Origin: Bradyrhizobium sp. CCGUVB1N3
GTDB taxonomy: Bacteria > Pseudomonadota > Alphaproteobacteria > Rhizobiales > Xanthobacteraceae
NCBI RefSeq assembly: GCF_024199925.1
Contig: NZ_JANADR010000001.1
Location: forward strand, 4,092,001-4,156,000
Direction: 5' to 3'
DNA length: 64,000 nucleotides
Shown here: positions 16,943 to 26,500 of the stretch, in pieces
How positions within the stretch are numbered: position 1 is the stretch's first letter
Layout: every line of letters starts with the position of its first letter
Notes under the pieces: model-generated
What the model was told of the DNA's origin: nothing
Seen by the model: the letters and a program-made list of their open reading frames with translations, nothing else
Database searches by the model: none
Made by a program: the position numbers and the translations under genes

Positions 16943-18157
16943 CTAGCGGCTTGCCCCCTTCACGAGGGGGCATCTGCTTTCCGAGAGCGGCCACACCGTC
17001 TCTTCCGGCCGAATTTTCCGCGCGATCTCGAAATAGTCCCAGGGATATTTGGACTCCGAAGGCTTCTTCACGCGGGCGAGATACATGGTCCGGGTGACGC
17101 GGCCGTCCTCACGAAGGGTCGCATTCTCCGAGAAGACGTCATCGATCGGGATCTCGCGCATGGCAACAGCGACCCGATCGGCGTCGTCGGTGCCCGCCTT
17201 GGCGACGGCCTTCAGATAGTGGCGCACCGCTCCATAGACCCCGGCATGCAACATCGATGGCGGCATGCCCGTTTTCTCCATGAACTGCTTCGACCAGGCG
17301 CGGGTCGCATCGTTCAAATCCCAATAGGATGCGGTGGTCAGGTACGTCCCCTGCGCCGCCTCGAGACCCAGCGTGTGCACGTCCTGAAGGAACAGGATCA
17401 TGGCCGCAAGATTCTGGCCGCCATTCACGATCCCGTACTCGTTCGCCTGCTTCATCGCATTGATGGTATCGTTGCCGGCATTGGCGAGCCCGATGACCTT
17501 GGCGCCGGAGGATTGTGCCGTCAGCAGGAACGAGGAGAAGTCCGCGCTGTTGAGCGGGTGACGAACACTGCCCAGCACCTTGCCGCCGGCAGCGGCAATC
17601 ACGTCGCTCGCGTCCTTCTGAAGCTGCTGGCCGAAGGCATAGTCGGCGGACAGGAAGAACCAGGAGGTGCCGCCGGCCTTGACCACCGCTGACGCCGTGC
17701 CGTGCGAGACACCATAGGTGTCGTAGGTCCAGTGTACGCCGAACGGCGAGCATTGCTCGTTGGTCAGCGCGGTCGTGCCCGCGCCGGAATAGAGGACGAT
17801 CCGCTTCTTTTCGCGGGCAAGGCCCTGGATCGCAAGTGCGACGCCGGAATTCGGTACGTCGACGATCGCATCGACACCTTCGACGTCGAACCATTGCCGG
17901 GCGATCCCGGTGCCGACATCAGCCTTGTGCTGGTGATCCGCGGCAATGACCTGGACCGGCTTGCCGAGCACGGTGCCGCCGATTTCGCGAACCGCCATCT
18001 CGGCTGCGACCAGCGAGCCTTTTCCGGTGATGTCGGCGGTGACACCAGCCATATCGGTCAGGACGCCGATCTTGACGACGTCGCCGCTGATCTGGGCTTG
18101 CGCGGCGATCGGAAGCATCAGGGCTATCAGCGCGCCGCCGAGCAGAGCTGGACTCAT
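16943..18157 (-). CDS. LivK-like ABC transporter substrate-binding protein
   Basis: Periplasmic type-1 binding protein of the branched-chain amino acid (HAAT) uptake family, 404 residues. The signal peptide is residues 1-22 (ALIALMLPIAAQAQ), and the mature start VVKIGVLTDMAG is typical. Conserved segments include EMAVREIGGTVLGKPVQVIA and WFFLSADYAFGQQLQKDASD. In Bradyrhizobium many such proteins bind aromatic acids or amides rather than leucine. No permease or ATPase genes adjoin it, so it is either an orphan or part of a decayed catabolic cluster with the broken GntR and hydrolase genes on either side. The start is supported by GGGAGGAG 7 nt upstream. Confidence 0.9.
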   Translation of the reverse strand: MSPALLGGALIALMLPIAAQAQISGDVVKIGVLTDMAGVTADITGKGSLVAAEMAVREIGGTVLGKPVQVIAADHQHKADVGTGIARQWFDVEGVDAIVDVPNSGVALAIQGLAREKKRIVLYSGAGTTALTNEQCSPFGVHWTYDTYGVSHGTASAVVKAGGTSWFFLSADYAFGQQLQKDASDVIAAAGGKVLGSVRHPLNSADFSSFLLTAQSSGAKVIGLANAGNDTINAMKQANEYGIVNGGQNLAAMILFLQDVHTLGLEAAQGTYLTTASYWDLNDATRAWSKQFMEKTGMPPSMLHAGVYGAVRHYLKAVAKAGTDDADRVAVAMREIPIDDVFSENATLREDGRVTRTMYLARVKKPSESKYPWDYFEIARKIRPEETVWPLSESRCPLVKGASR

Positions 18158-18196
18158 CTTTGGTCTCCTCCCTATCTTGTGTTTGTTGTCGTCGCG

Positions 18197-19157
18197 TCAG
18201 CAGCCGATCGCATCGAGCCAGGCAAGGATCACAGCAGCCAGCTCATCGCTGTTGTCCTCGAGCATCATCATGTGACCGTTGCCGGTGATGCCGCGATCCG
18301 GCAGCCACAGATGTTCAGCGCCGAAATAATTTGCGGTCGCGTCGTCGACCTCACGGGGATGACGAGGATCGCATTCGCCCGTGACGATCAGAATGCGATG
18401 GGCGCGGAGCTTCGCCGGATCAGATATTTTGAGCCCACGTCCGCCGATGTTAAAACGTTCGTTCAAAAGGCGTGCGCTTTCCGGCACGATGGAGGCGAAG
18501 TAGTCGTTGAAGGCGTTTGACGGGAAACGCTGCGTGTTGGCCCAGTAGGCGGCAGCAAACTCGGCGTTGAGCCGCACCGGCCGATCCTCCATCGCATAGA
18601 CCGGCCGCCCGACCCGTGCATCGTCGCGGAGCGCCAGGATCGCGGCTGGATCGTCGGGCAAATCCCGCAGCAGATTAGCAGGCGGTCCGGGCGCAATGCC
18701 GACGATCGCGCCGATGAGATCGGGGCGGTGTTCCGTCATCCACCAGGCCATCGGACCGCTCGCCGAATGCACGAGCAGCACCGCGGGACCAATTTCCTCG
18801 AGCAAGACGAGCAGCGATCTCGCGATATCTTCAGTGCCAAGTCTCGGGAAATCCGCTCCCTGCGGCGAGCGGCCATGGCCGGGCCAATCCGGCACGAACA
18901 CATGCCGGCCCGCGGCCGCGAATCGCGGTGCCCCAGCCGGGCCGCCGATCCGGCGTTGCAAGGTAGCACGTCCCGGTATGCGCCGCGCCGTGCGCCATGA
19001 CGACCGGGATCTTGTCCGGCAGCCCGTGCGGCGGCCGCACATGGTCGACGAAGATCGGATGCGCCTCGGTGCCCGAATAGAAGCACGGCGCGCCCTCCTC
19101 GATCGACCCCGCTGCGTGCCTCCGTCGCGATGGCGGAATATGCCCTCGATCGTCCAC
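18197..19157 (-). pseudogene. Alpha/beta hydrolase gene with a single-base frameshift
   Basis: The N-terminal part (PVVMAHGAAHTGTCYLATPD) and the remainder (FVPDWPGHGRSP, nucleophile region AVLLVHSASGPMAWW, acid region ILIVTGECDPRHP, terminal GNGHMMMLEDN) lie in different frames. Dropping one G from the G4 run at 18931-18934 joins them as RRPGWAPRFAAAGRHVFVPD, restoring an intact hydrolase of about 320 residues. It is therefore either a recent pseudogene or a sequencing error. An intact product would be a cytoplasmic esterase or lactonase-like hydrolase. It sits 39 nt upstream of the binding-protein gene and is divergent from the MarR gene. Confidence 0.75.
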
Positions 19158-19225
19158 AGCTAACGCGATCCTCCGATTCTTGTCGTCTCTGCCGCGATGT
19201 TAAGGTGATAGCGAGCCAGAAAGCA

Positions 19226-19771
19226 ATGAGAAAGTCACATATGAGACTATCTGCGAAAAGCCGAAACAGTGCGGCGGCGCGCAACCAGCCCGGACAAGGC
19301 GCGAGCGGCATGGCGTCCGTGCTCGGCGGCACCGAGATCAGGATCGCCTACAAGATGGGCTACGTCCTGAACTTCTACCGGGAGCCTTCGTTTCGGAAGA
19401 TCGAGATGGACCTCGGCATCACCCGCCCCGAGATCGTCACGCTCATCTTCCTGAATTATCGCGAGGGCGTAACCGCCAGCGACATCTGCGAATTCTCCGG
19501 CCATCTCAAGGCCAATATCAGCCGCGGAATCATCCTTCTGGAGAAGAAGAAGCTGATCCGCCGCGACATCGACACGACCGACAACCGCCGCCAGCAGCTC
19601 TATTTGACCCCGGCCGGCCGCGCCCTCTACGCAAAATACATCCCCGCCCTGCGCAAGCGCGAGCGCGCGATGCTCTCGTGCCTGTCCCCTTCCGAGCGCA
19701 AGCAGTTCGAGAGCCTGCTGGACAAGCTCGCAGAAAACGTGCCGCACTGGTCGGCCCTCGACGAATTGTGA
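19226..19771 (+). CDS. MarR-family transcription regulator
   Basis: Winged-helix regulator of 181 residues from the ATG at 19226 (176 from the ATG at 19241, which has a slightly better GAGAAAG site). The domain shows RPEIVTLIFLNYREGVTASD, the recognition helix region SGHLKANISRGIILLEKKKL, the wing RRDIDTTDNRRQQLYLTPAG and a C-terminal dimerisation helix. The upstream codons of the open frame overlap the divergent hydrolase remnant and are probably untranslated. It likely controls the divergent hydrolase/binding-protein genes, a common arrangement for small catabolic clusters. Confidence 0.85.
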   Translation: MRKSHMRLSAKSRNSAAARNQPGQGASGMASVLGGTEIRIAYKMGYVLNFYREPSFRKIEMDLGITRPEIVTLIFLNYREGVTASDICEFSGHLKANISRGIILLEKKKLIRRDIDTTDNRRQQLYLTPAGRALYAKYIPALRKRERAMLSCLSPSERKQFESLLDKLAENVPHWSALDEL

Positions 19772-19902
19772 CCGGATGACCCGAAGCGCGCGGTTTGGAT
19801 TTGCTTGGCGGCGGGGAAAGCCCGGCCGCCGTCCGCAATTTTGGATTGTCCCGGCCTACGGCTGATGCGAGATTGGAGCACCGAACGGGGATAATCTGAA
19901 TT

Positions 19903-21045
19903 GTGACGACGGTGGGCTTCACCGCACTTGATCTCGGGCTTCGCGGCGCGGCGAGCGGCGTGTTCTTCTTGATGATGCTCGTGCTGCTGCGTCTGCGGCC
20001 CTTCAACAAGCATGTGTGGCTCGGCCTTGCGATGTCGACCGGTGGCGCGGCCTTCGCAATCGCGACCGCACCGTTCATCCCGAAATCCTCGCTCTGGTGG
20101 ACGCTGTCGATCCTGTCCGGGCAACCTGTCGTGATCTGGCTGTGGGCAAGGATCACGTTCGAGGACGATTTCGTCCCCCTGCCCTGGCATGGCGCAATGT
20201 GGCTTGTCATCGTCGGTTTCAGCTTTGTGGTCAGCCTCACCTGGACGAGCTATCCGGCCTTCGCGCACCGCGGCGCTGATGTGCTGGCCGCCGTCGTCGT
20301 CCTGCTGATGCTGTCCGCCGCTGTCCATATGGTGAGGACCTGGCGTGCCGACCTGGTCGCCCGGCGGCGCCGGTTGCGTACCGCGGCACTCGTCATCAAT
20401 CTCATCTTCGTCGTCCTCATCGCCGCCTCAGGCCTGCCGCCTCCGCCCGTCACCGGCGTCGGCATATCCGGCAGCCTTGCCACAGCGGCCGGCTTGTTCA
20501 TGCTGGCAATGCTCGGGGGCTTCGGCCTCTTCAATGCCCAGATCACCGCGGCTGCGCGCGACGCGACCGTGGCGATCGCACCTCCCGATGCGGCCAGCGA
20601 AGCCGCAGCCGTGACCTCGGACGGCGGTGATCGCGCACCAATCGACCCGGCCCTGCTGCGTCGTCTCGACAATCTGATGACCGTCGAGCGGGTCTACCGG
20701 CAGGAAGGGCTCTCGATCGGCCGGCTGGCGGCCATGCTCGATCTGCCGGAATATCGGCTCCGCGAGGCGATCAACGAGGGGCTGGGCTATCGCAACTTCA
20801 ACGCCTTCCTCAACAGCTATCGGATCGACGATGCCAAAGCGGCGCTGTCTGATCAGAGCCAACGCGATGTCCCAATCCTGACCATCGCCATGGACGCCGG
20901 CTTCCAGTCGATCGGGCCTTTCAACCGCGCCTTCAAGGCAGCCACCGGCATGACGCCGACTGAATTCAGGCGTGACGCACAGGTAGCGGGCGCGGAAAGC
21001 GAGGCGAACCGCAATATCGCCCGGTCCGGCCAGGGATTCGGCTAG
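19903..21045 (+). CDS. Membrane-anchored AraC-type regulator
   Basis: 380-residue protein with an unusual architecture. Residues 1-225 hold about seven hydrophobic helices (e.g. ASGVFFLMMLVLLRL, AMWLVIVGFSFVVSL, VLAAVVVLLMLSAAV, AALVINLIFVVLIAA). A linker of about 40 residues follows, then an AraC helix-turn-helix pair (GLSIGRLAAMLDLPEYRLRE; PILTIAMDAGFQSIGPFNRA). It starts with GTG. The DNA-binding part must act from the inner membrane. Similar integral-membrane AraC proteins exist in proteobacteria, but their signals are mostly unknown. No obvious target sits beside it; downstream is only a cytochrome remnant on the other strand. Confidence 0.88.
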   Translation: MTTVGFTALDLGLRGAASGVFFLMMLVLLRLRPFNKHVWLGLAMSTGGAAFAIATAPFIPKSSLWWTLSILSGQPVVIWLWARITFEDDFVPLPWHGAMWLVIVGFSFVVSLTWTSYPAFAHRGADVLAAVVVLLMLSAAVHMVRTWRADLVARRRRLRTAALVINLIFVVLIAASGLPPPPVTGVGISGSLATAAGLFMLAMLGGFGLFNAQITAAARDATVAIAPPDAASEAAAVTSDGGDRAPIDPALLRRLDNLMTVERVYRQEGLSIGRLAAMLDLPEYRLREAINEGLGYRNFNAFLNSYRIDDAKAALSDQSQRDVPILTIAMDAGFQSIGPFNRAFKAATGMTPTEFRRDAQVAGAESEANRNIARSGQGFG

Positions 21046-21117
21046 CCGAACTGTGGATCGGGGCAAGAGAGGATCGGCGACGAGCCGCACTACACCAAGA
21101 CGCGTTCGATGCGGGGC

Positions 21118-21261
21118 TCAGCGCTCCGGCTGATAGTCGTCCGTCGGCGTCTTGAGGAAGGCGATGATGTCGGCTTCGTCCTGCGCCGTCATCGCCGGCG
21201 TATCGCCGAGGTGGCAGTCGAACGGCGGATCGTTGACGTCGACATTGGTGTGATATTTCGC
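21118..21261 (-). pseudogene. C-terminal remnant of a di-haem cytochrome c peroxidase-like gene
   Basis: Reading leftward from about 21261 to the stop at 21118 gives HAKYHTNVDVNDPPFDCHLG followed by TPAMTAQDEADIIAFLKTPT and a short DDYQPER end. This is the last 45-50 residues of MauG/cytochrome c peroxidase-like proteins, where the EADIIAFLKTLTD helix is conserved. No haem-binding CXXCH motif is present because everything upstream is lost. Upstream sequence in all frames shows no further homology before the binding-protein gene begins at 21324. The remnant is non-functional. Confidence 0.65.
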
Positions 21262-21323
21262 GTGTTTTTTGGGCGGCGTGTTTGGCCGAGATCTTCGGCG
21301 CGCTCGTTCGACGGGAGGCCGCC

Positions 21324-22115
21324 CTATTCCGTCCGGATCGGCGCGTCCCTCAGGCCGTTGGAGTCATAGGCCTTGCGCAAGGTGCCATTGGCGAGCGCAT
21401 CGGTCATGAACCTGGTGACGAACGCCAGCGCCTGCGAATGGCCGAGCGGCACGGCGACCGCAGTGACCGTCTTCTTGAAGGTCTCGTCCAGCACGCGCGT
21501 GCCGGGAATCTTCTGCGCCATCTTGTTGAGCTGGTCGCGCGACAGCGCGAAGGCGTCGATCTCGCCATTCTTCAGGAGCTCGAAGATCTCGTCATAGGTC
21601 TGATAGCCCATGACCTTCGCATTCTTCAGATGCGCGAGGGCGCCGCGCATCGTGGTCGTGGCGTTGACGGCGGCGACCTTGATACCGGGCTGATCGAGCG
21701 TCGCAAAACTGGTCACGCCCGATCCTGGCTTGACGATGTAGGTGGCGTCGGCGACCTCGTAGGTCGGCCCGAACGCCATCCTGGTCTCGCGCTCGGGATC
21801 TTTCGGCAGGAACGTGACGTCCCAGTCTCCCTTCGCAGCCGTGTCGGTGATCTGCCCGGAATTGTCGTGCACCACATATTCGACTGCTACGCCGAGTTCG
21901 GCCGCCATCGCCTTGCCGAGGTCGACGGGCACGCCGGCGAAGCCTGCTTCGGTCCTGGTCGACCAGAACGCACCGCCGGCCGGGCTGATCGCGATGGCGA
22001 TGCGCAATTTGCCGGTCGGCGCAATTTCAGCCCTGAGATCCCCCGCCATCGCCGGCATCGCCATCATCGCGGCGAGCGCGAGGCCAGCGCAGGCCGGCCA
22101 GATCGAGATCGGCAT
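21324..22115 (-). CDS. Amino-acid-type ABC substrate-binding protein
   Basis: 263-residue periplasmic binding protein of the polar amino acid (SBP_bac_3) family. The signal peptide covers residues 1-24 (ALAAMMAMPAMAG). The mature part begins LRAEIAPTGKLRIAIAISPA and contains the family signature GFAGVPVDLGKAMAAELGV and the hinge segment LKNGEIDAFALSRDQL. The start is the ATG at 22115 (MPISIWPACAG); the open frame upstream of it is antisense to the efflux gene. No transporter subunits are adjacent. It is divergent from the RND efflux genes. Confidence 0.85.
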   Translation of the reverse strand: MPISIWPACAGLALAAMMAMPAMAGDLRAEIAPTGKLRIAIAISPAGGAFWSTRTEAGFAGVPVDLGKAMAAELGVAVEYVVHDNSGQITDTAAKGDWDVTFLPKDPERETRMAFGPTYEVADATYIVKPGSGVTSFATLDQPGIKVAAVNATTTMRGALAHLKNAKVMGYQTYDEIFELLKNGEIDAFALSRDQLNKMAQKIPGTRVLDETFKKTVTAVAVPLGHSQALAFVTRFMTDALANGTLRKAYDSNGLRDAPIRTE

Positions 22116-22196
22116 GTCATCAGTCTCCCCGTCCGCCCGTCCGTCATCCGCGCTCAATCGAAATTGTGGTCGATCATGCGCCCGGTGAAAAGTAGA

Positions 22197-22217
22197 TTTG
22201 TCAGAATTGCAGACAAA
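22197..22217. promoter_or_regulatory. Candidate operator TTTGTC-N9-GACAAA
   Basis: Perfect 6-bp inverted repeat with a 9-bp spacer in the 240-bp gap between the divergent binding-protein and RND efflux genes. Its size and position are right for a dimeric regulator such as TetR or LysR type. No regulator gene is adjacent, so the cognate protein is unknown. Confidence 0.45.
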
Positions 22218-22355
22218 ACTGTCACATGCCGCGCCGCTCTTCGCAGTGCAAGACCATCGCGCCGCCATGGCTATGGTGTTCCACGGCTCCCCGTTTGTTG
22301 CTATCAAATCGCAAGGCGACCTGCCGCAGGCATGCAACAGACGGGGAACACCGCA

Positions 22356-23549
22356 ATGACGCGCGCGAATCTCGCTTGTCCCACACGGCACGATCAACGA
22401 TCGGGACAGATCGGGCGGCTCCTCGCCGCGGCGACGGCGTTCGTTGCGCTTGCCGGCTGCGAGCAGAAGAATGTCTACGCGCCGCCGCCGCCGCCCAAGG
22501 TGGATGTCGCAGTGCCCGTGCAGCGCGCGGTGACGCGCTATGTCGAGGCCACCGGCAACACTGCGCCGATCAAGAGCGTCGATCTCGTGGCGCGCGTGCA
22601 GGGTTTCTTGCAAACGATCGACTACCAGGACGGCACCTTCGTCAAGGAAGGCACCCAGCTCTTCACGATCGAGCCCGAGACCTACAAGCTGAAGCTCGAG
22701 CAGGCGCAGGCGGCGGAAGTCGGCGCGCAGGCCACGGTCAAGCAGGCGGAAGCCGATTTCAAGCGGCAGACCGAGCTCGTGCAGCGGCAGGCGGTGTCGC
22801 AGTCGACGCTGGATACGTCCACGTCCACCCGCGACAATGCCCAGGCCAGTCTCCAGCAGGCTCAGGCCAATACGCGTCTCGCAGCGATAAACTACGGCTA
22901 CACAAAGGTCACCGCGCCGTTCGACGGCATCGTCAGCGCGCACCTGGTCTCCATCGGCGAGCTCGTCGGCGTCTCCTCCCCGACGCAGCTCGCGACCATC
23001 GTCGCGCTGGACCCGATATGGGTGAACTTCACGGTCAACGAGCAGGACGTCCTGCGCATCCGCGCCGAAGCGGCGCGCCGCGGAATGACCGTCGCCGATC
23101 TCAAGCAGTTGCCGGTCGAGGTCGGCCTGCAGACCGAGACCGGCTATCCGCATGAGGGCCACCTCGATTATGTCTCGCCCACCCTCAATTCGTCGACCGG
23201 CACGCTCGCGGTGCGCGGCCTCGTGCCCAACGACAAGCGCGTGCTGCTGCCCGGCTATTTCGTCCGCGTCCGGGTGCCCTTCGACCAGGACAAGGCCGCC
23301 CTCCTCGTCCCCGACACCGCGCTCGGCAGCGACCAGGGCGGCCGTTATCTCCTGGTGGTCAACAACGAGAACACGGTCGAGCAGCGCAAGGTGCAGATCG
23401 GCCAGGTGGACAACGGCCTGCGCGTGATCGAAAGCGGCCTGAAGCCGGACGACCGTATCGTGATCGCAGGGCTGTTGCGGGTGATCCCGGGCCAGAAGAT
23501 CGATCCGCAACTGACGAAGATCGACCAGCCGCAGGTATCGGCCAAGTAG
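22356..23549 (+). CDS. RND efflux periplasmic adaptor (membrane fusion protein)
   Basis: AcrA/MexA-like adaptor that links the inner-membrane RND pump to an outer-membrane channel. It is 397 residues from the ATG at 22356, which has a GGGGA site; an ATG 24 nt upstream is possible. A lipoprotein signal ends with the lipobox ALAGC near residue 33, and a PPPPPK linker follows. Then come the lipoyl/barrel-sandwich half (VARVQGFLQTIDYQDGTFVK), a coiled-coil hairpin (about 110-165, rich in QAQAAEVGAQATVKQAEADF), the returning lipoyl half (YTKVTAPFDGIVSAHLVSIG) and the beta-barrel/membrane-proximal domain. It lies 12 nt upstream of the pump gene, so it is an operon. Confidence 0.93.
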   Translation: MTRANLACPTRHDQRSGQIGRLLAAATAFVALAGCEQKNVYAPPPPPKVDVAVPVQRAVTRYVEATGNTAPIKSVDLVARVQGFLQTIDYQDGTFVKEGTQLFTIEPETYKLKLEQAQAAEVGAQATVKQAEADFKRQTELVQRQAVSQSTLDTSTSTRDNAQASLQQAQANTRLAAINYGYTKVTAPFDGIVSAHLVSIGELVGVSSPTQLATIVALDPIWVNFTVNEQDVLRIRAEAARRGMTVADLKQLPVEVGLQTETGYPHEGHLDYVSPTLNSSTGTLAVRGLVPNDKRVLLPGYFVRVRVPFDQDKAALLVPDTALGSDQGGRYLLVVNNENTVEQRKVQIGQVDNGLRVIESGLKPDDRIVIAGLLRVIPGQKIDPQLTKIDQPQVSAK

Positions 23550-23561
23550 GAGCCGCCGGCC

Positions 23562-26500
23562 ATGATCTCAAAATTCTTCATCGAGCGGCCGGTCCTCTCG
23601 AATGTCATCGCGCTCCTGATGATCCTGATCGGCGGCGTCGCACTGTTCAATCTCGCGATCGCGCAATATCCGGACGTGGTGCCGCCGACGGTGCAGGTCA
23701 CCACCCGCTACCCCGGCGCCAGCGCCAAGACGGTCATCGACACGGTCGCGCTGCCAATCGAACAACAAGTCAACGGCGTCGAGGACATGCTCTACATGCA
23801 GTCCTACAGCGGCTCCGACGGCACCTATACGCTGACCGTGACCTTCAAGATCGGCACCGACCTCAACTTCGCGCAGGTGCTGGTGCAGAACCGCGTCTCC
23901 AGCGCCTTGTCGCAATTACCGCAATCGGTGCAGAACCAGGGCGTCACCGTGCAGAAGCGATCGACCTCGATCCTGCTGTTCGTCACCCTGACCTCGCCGG
24001 ACTCCAGGTTCGACAGCCTTTATCTGAGCAACTACGCCACCATCAATATCCGCGACGAGCTGTCCCGCCTGCCCGGCGTCGGCAACGTCACGGTGTTCGG
24101 CGCCGGCCAGTATTCGATGCGGGTATGGCTCGATCCCAACAAGCTGCTGGCCCGCGATCTGGTGCCGCAGGACGTCATCAACGCGATCCAGCAGCAGAGC
24201 CAGCAGGTCTCGGCCGGCCAGGTCGGCGCGCCGCCGACGCCGCCGGGTCAGGCGTTCCAGTACACGCTCAACGTCAACGGCCGGCTCGACGACGCCACCC
24301 AGTTCGAGAACATCATCGTCAAGACCGGCACCAGCGGCGACGTCACGCGGGTGCGCGACGTCGGCTGGGTCGAGCTGGGGGCACAGACCTACAGCCAGAT
24401 CTTCTCGCTCAACAAGCAGCCCGCCACCGGCATCGGCGTGTTCCAGTCGCCCGGCGCCAACGCGCTGCAGGTCGAGCAGGCCGTCGAAAAGAAGATGGCG
24501 GAGCTCGCCAAGCGATTCCCGGAAGGCATCAAATACGACACGCCGTTCGACACCACCAAATTCGTGCAGGCCTCGGTACATGAGGTCTACATGACCCTGA
24601 TCGAGGCCGGCCTGCTCGTGCTGGTCGTGATCCTGGTGTTCCTGCAGGACTGGCGCGCGATGCTGGTGCCGGCGACGACCGTGCCGGTCACCATCATCGG
24701 CGCCTTCGCCGCGATGGCCGCGCTCGGCTTCACCATCAACATGTCGACGCTGTTTGCGATCGTGCTCGCGATCGGCATCGTCGTCGACGACGCGATCGTG
24801 GTGGTGGAAGGCGCCGCGCACAACATCGAGCAGGGCATGAACGGTCACGACGCTGCGATCCGGGCGATGGATCAGCTGTTCGCGCCGATCGTCGGCATCA
24901 CCTTGGTGCTGATCTCGGTATTCCTGCCGGCGTCGTTCCTCGCCGGGCTCACGGGGCGTATCTATTCGCAATTCGCGCTGGTGATCGCCGCGACCGCGCT
25001 CTTGAGCGCCATCAATGCGGCGACGTTGAAACCGACGCAGTGCGCGCTGTGGCTGCGGCCGACAGTGCCGCAGGAGCAGCGCAACTTCTTCTACCGCGGC
25101 TTCAATGCCGTCTATAACCGCGTCGAGCGCGGCTATACGCGGCTGATCAGTACGCTGGTCAGGCACGCAGGCGTCTCGGTCGCAGCTGCGCTCGTCCTGA
25201 TCGGGATCGGCGGCTACGGCCTGTCACGGGTGCCGACCGGCTTCCTGCCGATCGAGGACCAGGGCTATCTGATCGCCGCCGTGCAGCTTCCGGACGGCGC
25301 CTCGCTCGAACGAACCCAGAAGGTGCTCGACAGAGCAAGTGAGCTCATCAAGGATACGCCGGGCGTCCAGCAGGTCATCACCATCGCCGGCATCTCGGCG
25401 CTCGACAACAGCGCGAGCCTTGCGAATGCCGGTGTCGCCTACATCATCCTGAAGGACTGGGGTGCGCGCGGCAAGGGCGAGGATCTGCGCTCGCTGGTGT
25501 ATGGCCTGAACGACAAGCTCGCGACCGTCATGGAAGCGCGCACGCTGGTGCTGCCGCCGCCGCCGATCCAGGGCATCGGCAACGCGGCCGGCTTCTCGAT
25601 GCAGGTCGAGCTGCGCGACGGCAACAGCGATTTCGCAAAGCTCCAGGCGATCACGAGCGCGATGGTCAGCAACGCCCAGAGCCAGAGCGCGCTCCAGCGC
25701 GTCTCGTCCTCGTTCCGCTCGTCGGTGCCGCAATTCAATGTCGAGATCGACCGTATCAAGACCCAGACGCTGCACGTGACGACGGATCAGGTTTTCTCGG
25801 CGCTGTCGACCTATCTCGGCTCGTCCTACGTCAACCAGTTCAACAAGTTCGGCCGTGTGTTCCAGGTCTATACCCAGGCCGATCCGGCGTTCCGCGTCAC
25901 CGAACGCGACATCGCCAACATGCAGGTGCGCAACTCGAACGGCGACATGATCCCGATCGGCACCGTCGCCAACATCACGCCGGCCACGGGCCCGTCGCTG
26001 ATCAGCCTCTACAATCTCTATCCCTCTTCGACCATCGTCGGCCTGCCGGCGCAGGGCTACTCCTCCGGCGAATCCCTGCAATTGATGGAGGAGATCGGAG
26101 ACAAGACGCTGCCGCCCGGCACCGGCTTTGAATGGACCGCGATGTCCTATCAGGAGAAGGCGGTCTCGAACCAGATCTACTGGGTGTTCGGCCTTGCCAT
26201 GCTGCTGGTCTATCTCGTGCTCGCCGGCCAATACGAAAGCTGGTACGCGCCGATTTCGGTGATCCTCGCGGTGCCGCTGTCGCTGATCGGGCCGATGCTG
26301 GTGCTCAATGGTTTGAAGATCGACAACAACCTCTACTGCCAGATCGGCCTGATCCTCTTGATCGCACTGTCGGCAAAGAACGCGATCCTGATCGTCGAGG
26401 TCGGGCTCGAGCTGCACGTCCGCGACGGCAAGCCGCTCATGGAATCCGCAATCGAAGCGGCGCGCGCCCGCTTCCGGCCGATCCTGATGACGTCGTTCGC

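Noticed and set aside
21324..23510. A single 728-codon minus-strand protein
   Set aside because: Only the last 263 residues form a real protein (binding protein with its own signal peptide); the upstream part is antisense to the adaptor gene and the promoter gap.
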